DNA of 61,407 nucleotides, taken from the NCBI GenBank assembly GCA_937997635.1, contig CALLFA010000007.1, positions 1-61,407 on the forward strand, in the 5' to 3' direction. The number at the start of each line of letters is the position of its first letter. Position 1 is the stretch's first letter. Positions 55,568 through 61,407 of the stretch are shown piece after piece. Origin of the DNA: an uncultured Saprospiraceae bacterium. Lineage in GTDB: Bacteria; Bacteroidota; Bacteroidia; Chitinophagales; Saprospiraceae. The notes below the pieces were generated by a model. It did no database searches. It was not told where the DNA came from and saw only the letters and a list, made by a program, of their open reading frames with translations. The translations under genes were made by a program, and so were the position numbers.

Positions 55568-55598
55568 CTACAAATATGTAGGATTAAACTTTTTTTTC

Positions 55599-58088
55599 AT
55601 GACAATCGAAGAAATCAAAACTAAGCTCACATTATCCCAAGTATTAGAACATTATAACCTCATACCAGATCGTAACTCTCGTCTATGCTGCCTGTGGCAC
55701 AACGATAAGACACCATCACTACAGATCTATCCCAAGACAAATACCTGGACATGCTTTTCGTCAAACTGTGATGCAGGTAGTGGTGATCAGATCGACCTCA
55801 TCATGAAAATGGAGAATTGTACTAAACACGAAGCGATTATGAAAGCAAAAACCTTACTCGGACATACGATCATCAAAGAGGTGAAAACAAAGAGCACGAC
55901 CAATTATGAGAAACTCTTCCGGCAGTTGAAGATGAATTTTAAGAGTGGACAAGCTGTGAAATACCTACAGCATCGGAATCTGGACAGAAAGAAAATAGAG
56001 ATCGGATATAATGCAAATACATGGAGTTATCTAAAGCACTGTATCATCTTCCCACTCAGAAATGAGCAAGGAGAAATAGTATCATTCTACGGTAGATCGA
56101 TCTACGATAAAGAGAATGCGAAACACTTTTATCTAAAGAACAGATCAGGACTCTATCCAAGCTATCCGAAATCAGAAACCAAAACCCTGATCTTAACGGA
56201 AGCTATAATAGATGCAGTGAGTTTATTACAACTGGAATTAGATCATGAAATATTGGCTATGTACGGCACAAATGGATTAACAGAAGAACATCAGGAAGCC
56301 ATCAGAAACCTAAATCAGTTAGAAGAAATAATCATGTTTTTTGACGGAGACGAACCGGGCAGAAAGGCAGTAGAGAAATGGACACCAGTATTAAAAGAGT
56401 TACAACCAAAAGCAAAGATCAGTTATGTAGCCACACCAGATGAAGAAGATATAAACAGTTTATCACAGAGTCATGAGGCTGAAATATTTACTCACTTACA
56501 GGACAATAGAATCGAAATCCAAACAGCACAAAAAGACTTGTTTTCTTCAATTGAAAAAAGTTCAACTGAAAGAAAAACAAGTGATAATGGCAGGTTCATA
56601 AAACAACAAAGCGACTTTGATAGTAGCAATCCAAAGAATCTACATTGCAAAGGCAAGGCAGCAGAATACTACATCAAAGGCGGAATCAAGAATGGTTTAG
56701 ACTCCATGAAAATAGCACTACAAATCATCAATGATGAGAATGAAGATTATAGAAGCAAACTCGATCTATATGAGTACAAACAAGTATCTGCAGTAGCAAA
56801 GATTGCAGCCGAGAAATTACAGATCAGCGAAAGCCAAATAGAAAAAGACCTCAGTAAATTAACGAACCACTTAGAAGAGTACAGACAAAAAGACGAGCAG
56901 CAAAAGCAAGAAATTACTCAAGAAGTAGCACCAGAAATAAGCCTAAAATGCATCGAGTTCCTAAGAAGAAAGAACCTACTACAAGAGATCAATAATCTGA
57001 TTGGCAAAGCGGGAATCATAGGAGAAGAAGAGAGTAGAATATTTTTGTTTGTGATCGCATCGAGCTACAAGATGGAAGATACTTTGCATGCCTTAGTACA
57101 AGGAAGTTCGGGAAGTGGTAAGACACATTTGATCACTAAGTTAGCGAGTATGATGCCAGAAGAAGATGTAATCGGACTCACAAGAATCACAGACAGCAGC
57201 TTATACAATTATGGAGAATATGAGTTACAAAACAAACTGATTATCCTGGAGGATCTGGACGGCTTAAAAGAAGATGCATTCTTGGCATTTAGAGAATTAC
57301 AGTCACGAGGATTATTGTCGAGCAGCACCAGTATTAAAGATGATAGTGGAAACATCAGAAGTCAGATCAGAACAGTACGAGGACCCATTACAACTTTATC
57401 AGCAACGACCAAAGGAGAAATCTACGAGGACAATATGAGCCGATGTTTTTTAATTGCAGTAAATGAGAGCGAAGCCCAAACCCAAAGAATCATCAGTTAT
57501 CAAAATCAAGTAGCCACGGGAAAAATTAATAAAACAGAGCAAAAGAAAATCAGATCATTCCTCCAAAACTGTATGCGAATCATCAAGCCGATGGAAGTAA
57601 TAAATCCATTTGCCGACAAGATCAAATTACCGCCAGAAGCCCACAAGATTAGACGACTCAATGAACTCTTCCAGAGCTTCGTAAGGCAAGTAACATTGAT
57701 TAATCAGTACCAAAGAGAGAAGGACAAACAAGGACGATTGATCACAGCGAAAGAAGATATACAGGTGGCTTGTGAGATTATGTTTGAAAGTATCGTATTG
57801 AAAGTGGATGAATTAGATGGAAGTCTCAGACAGTTTTTTGAGCAGTTAAAAAGCTATTTAAAAGATGATAAGAAGGACTATAGGTTACGAGAAGTTAGGC
57901 AAGCATTAAGGATCAGTAAAACACAACTACACCGCTATACGCAAGACTTAATGGAGTTAGAATATATCCATCAATCAGGTGGCTCAATTAATCGAGGCTA
58001 CACATATAAGATCAGCTATTGGGACAACATCGAAAAGCTGAGAAACCAGATCCAATCCAACCTACAAGAGCAGCTCAGTAGCCTCTAA
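55599..58088 (+). CDS. CHC2 zinc-finger/Toprim primase-like protein with P-loop ATPase domain
   Basis: The protein has 829 residues. It begins with a DnaG-type CHC2 zinc finger (Cys31, His34, Cys52, Cys57). A Toprim domain follows, with Glu201 in LTEAIIDAVSLLQ and Asp249/Asp251 in FFDGDEPGRKA. A linker leads to a P-loop ATPase: QGSSGSGKTHLITKL (Walker A, Lys508) and LIILEDLDGLKE (Walker B), then TTKGEIYEDNMSRCFL and a C-terminal winged-helix-like end (LRISKTQLHRYTQDLMELEY). Primase plus helicase-like ATPase in one chain is a replication initiator layout of plasmids and integrative elements. It is divergent from the XRE gene and is followed by repeats and two recombinase genes. Confidence 0.88.
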   Translation: MTIEEIKTKLTLSQVLEHYNLIPDRNSRLCCLWHNDKTPSLQIYPKTNTWTCFSSNCDAGSGDQIDLIMKMENCTKHEAIMKAKTLLGHTIIKEVKTKSTTNYEKLFRQLKMNFKSGQAVKYLQHRNLDRKKIEIGYNANTWSYLKHCIIFPLRNEQGEIVSFYGRSIYDKENAKHFYLKNRSGLYPSYPKSETKTLILTEAIIDAVSLLQLELDHEILAMYGTNGLTEEHQEAIRNLNQLEEIIMFFDGDEPGRKAVEKWTPVLKELQPKAKISYVATPDEEDINSLSQSHEAEIFTHLQDNRIEIQTAQKDLFSSIEKSSTERKTSDNGRFIKQQSDFDSSNPKNLHCKGKAAEYYIKGGIKNGLDSMKIALQIINDENEDYRSKLDLYEYKQVSAVAKIAAEKLQISESQIEKDLSKLTNHLEEYRQKDEQQKQEITQEVAPEISLKCIEFLRRKNLLQEINNLIGKAGIIGEEESRIFLFVIASSYKMEDTLHALVQGSSGSGKTHLITKLASMMPEEDVIGLTRITDSSLYNYGEYELQNKLIILEDLDGLKEDAFLAFRELQSRGLLSSSTSIKDDSGNIRSQIRTVRGPITTLSATTKGEIYEDNMSRCFLIAVNESEAQTQRIISYQNQVATGKINKTEQKKIRSFLQNCMRIIKPMEVINPFADKIKLPPEAHKIRRLNELFQSFVRQVTLINQYQREKDKQGRLITAKEDIQVACEIMFESIVLKVDELDGSLRQFFEQLKSYLKDDKKDYRLREVRQALRISKTQLHRYTQDLMELEYIHQSGGSINRGYTYKISYWDNIEKLRNQIQSNLQEQLSSL

Positions 58089-58097
58089 AACCGTCCA

Positions 58098-58193
58098 GCG
58101 TTCCAAGTGCTTGGAACACTTTTGGAACGCCAAATGGAACACTTAAGACTAAGATTATCAATTAATTAAGTGCTGGCGTTCCAGCATTCCAAC
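58098..58193. repeat. Iteron-like inverted repeats between replication and recombinase genes
   Basis: GTTCCAAG-TG-CTTGGAAC (58100-58117) is a perfect palindrome. TGGAACGCCA (58123-58132) recurs inverted as TGGCGTTCCA (58174-58183). Further GGAAC or ATTCC copies lie at 58135-58140 and 58186-58190. AAGTGCTTGG (58105-58114) is nearly repeated at 58168-58176. The gap 58089-58205 has no gene. Confidence 0.75.
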
Positions 58194-58205
58194 AGAAGTA
58201 TATAC

Positions 58206-59105
58206 ATGGAAAAAATTATCAAGAAGTATGCAAGCTACTTGCATCAGTTAGGTTACGCCGAGTCAAGTATCTACGGCAGACATAAAAGAAGCATCAAGGA
58301 GTTTATCAGCTTTATCAGAAAGTATGGCGTCCAGGAGTGGAAGGAAATTACAGTGCATCACATCAAGGATTATCTAAACTATCTGAGAGGTCGAGAAAAC
58401 AAAGTTGTAGGCGGAAAGCTCACAGAAAAGACGGTGTACGATCATTACAGAAGCATCCAATTACTCTACGATCTATTAGCAGTCAAAGGAGAAATTATAA
58501 TCAATCCAACAAGCCAAATGGAAGTGAAAGCACCACCAAGAAATCAAAGGCGAATAACAGTTACAGAAGAAGAAATAACACAGATGTACAATGCATGTAA
58601 GAACGATAAAGAAAGAGCTGTCTTGAGTTTAAATTATGGTTGTGGTTTACGAGTTGGAGAATTAGAATTATTGGAAATCAGAGACTTGAAATTAGATGAT
58701 GGTTACTTGATCGTGAGAAAAGGTAAAGGCAATAAACGACGAGCAGTACCCATGAGTATAGGCGTGATCAAAGACCTGATAAATTACTTGAAATATGAAA
58801 GACCAAGACTTACAGCAGAACGACATTATCATCGAGACAATCAAAGCTTTATGCTTAATGAAGTAGGACGACCAATGAAAGAATGGACTTTTAATTATAC
58901 ACTTCAGGCGATGGCAAGAAGAACAGAAAACCAAGACTTAATCAATAAGAGAATCACGACCCATATCATGCGACACAGCATAGCAACCCATCTATTACAT
59001 CGAGGTTTAGACATTAATCAGGTGCGACAATTTTTAGGACATGTATTACTATCAACGACACAAATCTATACCCACATCAATAACAAACAAGTCATGCAAA
59101 TATGA
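58206..59105 (+). CDS. Tyrosine recombinase (XerC/XerD-like), complete active site
   Basis: From the ATG at 58206 (MEKIIKKYASYLHQLGYAES) the protein has 299 residues, the Xer size. The N-terminal SAM-like core-binding domain spans 1-100. The catalytic domain has Arg149 (NYGCGLRVGELELL), a Lys in VRKGKGNKRRAVP, His253/Arg256 (TTHIMRHSIATHLL), His279 (RQFLGHVLLSTTQ) and Tyr288 (QIYTH). All six residues are present. It should cut and rejoin DNA for integration or excision of the module. Its stop overlaps the next recombinase by 4 bp. Confidence 0.95.
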   Translation: MEKIIKKYASYLHQLGYAESSIYGRHKRSIKEFISFIRKYGVQEWKEITVHHIKDYLNYLRGRENKVVGGKLTEKTVYDHYRSIQLLYDLLAVKGEIIINPTSQMEVKAPPRNQRRITVTEEEITQMYNACKNDKERAVLSLNYGCGLRVGELELLEIRDLKLDDGYLIVRKGKGNKRRAVPMSIGVIKDLINYLKYERPRLTAERHYHRDNQSFMLNEVGRPMKEWTFNYTLQAMARRTENQDLINKRITTHIMRHSIATHLLHRGLDINQVRQFLGHVLLSTTQIYTHINNKQVMQI

Positions 59106-59986
59106 AATCACTAAACGAATATCTAAGAGAAAAATATAGTAGTAAAGGTATCTATCATTATGAAGATAAAATAGGAAAATACTTAGCTTACATCAACTCA
59201 AAAGGAATCCAGGAAACTCAACTCGACATCCTCAATTATATCGGTTATCTAAGACAAACAGGCATCCACTCCAAGACCATCAGAAACCATCTTTACAGCA
59301 TCAAAATTTACTACAATTACTTACAAAAAACAGGACAACGAAAAGATCACCCATGCAAGAGCCTGAACCTAAAAGACCAAATCAATAGAGACATACACAT
59401 CGAGAGTCTATACACCATGGAACAGATGGAACAATTTTTATCAGAGCATAAAACCAAACAAAGCTTCTTGCAGAGGCGAGATGAAGTCATGATCAGTCTA
59501 CTCATTTATCAAGCACTAACCAATACAGAAATCATCAACTTAGAAACCCAAGACATCAATCTGGAAGAAGGAAAAATCTACATCAAGACAGAAAAGGGAA
59601 AAGCAAAAAATACCAACAAGAGCAGAACCTTAGCACTCAAGCCAAAACAGATATTACTCATAGATCGCTACTTAAATCAAGATCGTCCTGGACTACAAAG
59701 AAGATCAATAATTAAAGCAGAAAAGCTACTACTTACGAAGTATGGAAAACCAATAAAGCCAGCTGCAATCAACCGACAGATCAATCATGGCCACAAAAAG
59801 TTTATGAAAATGACACCATTAAAAATCAGGCAATCCGTAATCCATAATAAGTTGAAAGAAGGAAATAATGTACGAGTAGTGCAAGCCTTTGCAGGACACA
59901 GATCTATCCTCTCAACAGAAGCCTACCAGACCAATAAGTTAGAAGAGTTGAAAGTTGGAATTAATAAGTTCCATCCATTACAATAG
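59102..59986 (+). CDS. Second tyrosine recombinase-family protein, partly degenerate active site
   Basis: The protein has 294 residues and overlaps the first recombinase by ATGA. The fold is the same, but Arg I is Thr140 (YQALTNTEIINL where GLRxSE is expected). The His of HxxR is Leu240 (TPLKIRQSVIHNKL). Arg243, His266 (AFAGHRSILSTEAY) and Tyr275 remain. Strand cleavage by this subunit alone should be weak or absent. It is most likely an obligate partner in a hetero-complex with the upstream enzyme. The next 677 bp hold no convincing gene. Confidence 0.88.
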   Translation: MKSLNEYLREKYSSKGIYHYEDKIGKYLAYINSKGIQETQLDILNYIGYLRQTGIHSKTIRNHLYSIKIYYNYLQKTGQRKDHPCKSLNLKDQINRDIHIESLYTMEQMEQFLSEHKTKQSFLQRRDEVMISLLIYQALTNTEIINLETQDINLEEGKIYIKTEKGKAKNTNKSRTLALKPKQILLIDRYLNQDRPGLQRRSIIKAEKLLLTKYGKPIKPAAINRQINHGHKKFMKMTPLKIRQSVIHNKLKEGNNVRVVQAFAGHRSILSTEAYQTNKLEELKVGINKFHPLQ

Positions 59987-60663
59987 AAGAATAAAAGCGG
60001 CGTACTCCTTACGTCGTACAATATTGATTGACCCACCCGGCTCACCCACGAGCAGTGACCTCCGTACGAGACTGTCACACTTCTTGCAAATGCCAACCCT
60101 TCAATAGCACATTATGACTTTAGCCATCTGCACAAAATCCAACCCGAAAAAGTCATAAAGAGCTATGCCAACGCTGCAGGCAAGAAGGCGGTCGGGGCAC
60201 CCCTTCCTCCCTTGTGCCAGTCTGTACTCCGGCAAGCTACAGCCTATAAGTGTCGCTATGATGTCCATACGGCAAATCCACAAAAGCCAACGCTGAAGTA
60301 CGGCACATAGCTATCTCTTATAGGCCATAGCCACTGCCAGCCAACGCTTCCCACCCGTTTAAAAGAAAATGCCAACCCGCGAAAAAACAAACCCGAACGG
60401 CAAAGGTAGGCTTCCCACAGATAGCTCAATGGAGCCTATGGCTAAGCTGCGAATGCTCCCGATCTCCTCCATTGATCTATCGCCACCCTCAATTGGTTGC
60501 CTATCGGTTTTGTTTTTGTCCATGCTCTGCCTAATCCAAAATCTAAATCGAAAAATCAATTCTTATTTTTTCAATTGAAAAACTCAAATGAAAAATAAAA
60601 CGTTGTAAATTACAGATGTACTAAAAGTAGTGCAAGAAGAAGTTGAAAGCTGAGAAAAAGTAG
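59987..60663. other. GC-rich, gene-free, inverted-repeat region of the mobile module
   Basis: I see no plausible gene on either strand; short open frames here overlap on both strands and resemble nothing. Rows I counted range from 45 to 63 percent G+C, against 33 percent in a row of the RHS tip. Perfect inverted repeats include TTATGACTTT/AAAGTCATAA (60112-60121, 60149-60158) and GCCTATAAG/CTTATAGGC (60242-60250, 60317-60325). GCCAACGCT recurs at 60167, 60286 and 60340, and TGCCAACCC at 60091 and 60370. The last 120 bp are AT-rich. It could be an attachment region, an origin or a structured RNA. Confidence 0.55.
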
Positions 60664-61407
60664 GTGCAGGGTTGGGGGCAGGTTGATCCCAAAGCAGAAC
60701 ATGATATGGCTACCTCGCCATATGTCAGCATGTATAATAATCCAATAATTTATAACGATCCATTAGGTGATTGTCCGAATTGTATTGCAGCTGGAATAGG
60801 TGCAGTAATAGGTGGAATTGGAAATTTAGCTTATCAAGGATTTACTGGTAATATAAAATCCGTTGGTGACGGATTTGCGGCATTCGGAATTGGTGCAGTT
60901 GCAGGAGCGGCAGCAGGATTTACAGGAGGTGCTACACTTGCTGCAACTGGAACTGGTACTACCTTGGCAGGAGCCATTGGAGCAGGAGCAGCATCGGGAG
61001 CAGTTAGTGGAGCTACTGCAGGTGCGATTCAAGGAACAGGAAACTCTTTATATTTTGGAAATAATTCATTTGGAGAAGCTCTTGGAGATGGTCTAACTGG
61101 AGCTGCTTATGGAGCTGCTTTCGGGGCAGTAACTGGCGGAATAATTGGAGGTGTTGGATATAAGCCAGGAGGAGTTTCAGGGGGTCCACCTAATCAAGCA
61201 GTTGGGCCAGGAGGCACAGCAGGAGCAGCGGATGATGCTGTAATTAATGCTTCAATCAAAACTGGCAATCCAATTGCTCAACTTCCTGATGGCACATTAA
61301 TGCAGCAATTAAATAATGGAAGTTGGGTTAAATATAATCCAGGAGTAGTTTCAAATACTGGAGCGCAAGCAGGATTGCCTAATGGTGTTGGTGGTTTAAA
61401 TTTATTT
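60664..61407 (+). CDS. Orphan RHS C-terminal tip (headless), runs off right edge
   Basis: After an in-frame TAG at 60661 the frame is open for 248 codons to the window's end; the only start near its head is a GTG at 60664. The translation begins VQGWGQVDPKAEHDMATSPY then VSMYNNPIIYNDPLGD, the RHS core end. A Gly/Ala-rich hydrophobic stretch follows (AGIGAVIGGIGNLAYQGF, ATGTGTTLAGAIGAGAASGA), then a new domain (ADDAVINASIKTGNPIAQLP). It aligns with the full-length RHS from residue 1845 onward but has no YD repeats, signal or promoter. It is probably a silent tip cassette or a displaced fragment. The toxin domain lies mostly beyond the window. Confidence 0.7.
   Translation, partial: MQGWGQVDPKAEHDMATSPYVSMYNNPIIYNDPLGDCPNCIAAGIGAVIGGIGNLAYQGFTGNIKSVGDGFAAFGIGAVAGAAAGFTGGATLAATGTGTTLAGAIGAGAASGAVSGATAGAIQGTGNSLYFGNNSFGEALGDGLTGAAYGAAFGAVTGGIIGGVGYKPGGVSGGPPNQAVGPGGTAGAADDAVINASIKTGNPIAQLPDGTLMQQLNNGSWVKYNPGVVSNTGAQAGLPNGVGGLNLF

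Larger units (their letters stand above)
55131..60663. mobile_element. Putative integrative element: repressor, replication protein, two tyrosine recombinases, repeat regions
   Basis: The unit is bounded on the left by the terminator after the RHS immunity gene and on the right by the orphan RHS tip. It has its own control switch, replication protein, iteron-like repeats and recombinase pair. No conjugation, relaxase or capsid gene is present. Exact ends are unknown; I saw no clean flanking direct repeats, so limits are approximate. Confidence 0.6.

Noticed and set aside
60091..60378. GCCAAC copies as integron attC core sites
   Set aside because: The copies do not match the RYYYAAC/GTTRRRY core pairs, all lie on one strand, and no IntI-type recombinase was recognised.
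60101..60578. Three short open frames in the GC-rich region
   Set aside because: They lie partly on opposite strands of the same bases, resemble no family and fall across inverted repeats.
60826..61096. Serine/cysteine-rich and Gln/Leu-rich frames inside the orphan tip
   Set aside because: They are shadow frames of the Gly/Ala-rich RHS tip, whose own frame continues the VDPKAE core without a stop.

Overview
The window looks like chromosome of an AT-rich, aerobic, probably marine member of the Bacteroidetes (Saprospiria or Cytophagia-like). The reasons are a SusC/SusD pair, two PorP/SprF type IX secretion proteins, bactofilin next to AtpZ, GSCFA, DUF7935 and DinB-type proteins, one promoter with the Bacteroidetes TTTG / TAnnTTTG pattern, and a long Bacteroidetes-type RHS protein. 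No rRNA, tRNA or CRISPR array was seen.

Layout. 1-10.5 kb (minus strand) is a polysaccharide utilisation locus: a GntR/LacI-type regulator, then SusC, SusD, an FG-GAP/ASPIC lipoprotein and a GH27/36-like alpha-galactosidase that runs off the left edge. 10.7-25.3 kb is mixed chromosomal content: a three-part phosphoesterase/beta-barrel protein, an alpha/beta hydrolase, a nucleotidyl cyclase with TPRs, a DinB-like protein, a DM13 lipoprotein with an outer-membrane barrel, an AraC regulator, a PnuC-like transporter, IscA, and a 5'-nucleotidase split into two genes in reversed domain order. 25.6-46.6 kb is core: dnaA, an OmpA lipoprotein, a START protein, an amidohydrolase, plsC, recN, hemD, a VOC protein, a DEDDh-exonuclease relative with lost catalytic residues, hemC, lpxD, bactofilin, atpZ, tandem porP/sprF, a protease with a chaperone-like partner, GSCFA and a cyclopropane fatty acid synthase. 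A 55-codon Pmp3 gene sits at 28.2-28.4 kb. Intergenic spaces carry three blocks of CAAGTN hexamer repeats and several clusters of small palindromes.

46.6-61.4 kb is the accessory region and the most interesting part. After a cluster of REP-like hairpins come a pappalysin relative with a destroyed zinc site, a 2165-residue RHS protein with its own C-terminal tip, and a DUF2199-like candidate immunity gene closed by a strong terminator. Next is a mobile module: an XRE repressor, a CHC2/Toprim/P-loop replication protein under a textbook Bacteroidetes promoter, an iteron-like inverted-repeat region, and two overlapping tyrosine recombinase genes. The first recombinase is complete; the second lacks the first catalytic Arg and the His of HxxR. 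A roughly 670-bp gene-free region follows, rich in G+C, inverted repeats and a repeated GCCAAC motif. It leads into a second, headless RHS tip that starts exactly at the VDPKAE junction of the full-length RHS gene and continues past the right edge. The two tips share 14 identical bases, in frame, at that junction. I infer an RHS toxin locus in which a self-replicating, recombinase-encoding element sits between the expressed tip and a silent replacement tip.

Several Bacteroidetes-style starts here are TTG or GTG, and one lipoprotein appears to begin at ATT. Family names come from motif recognition by eye; no database search was run.
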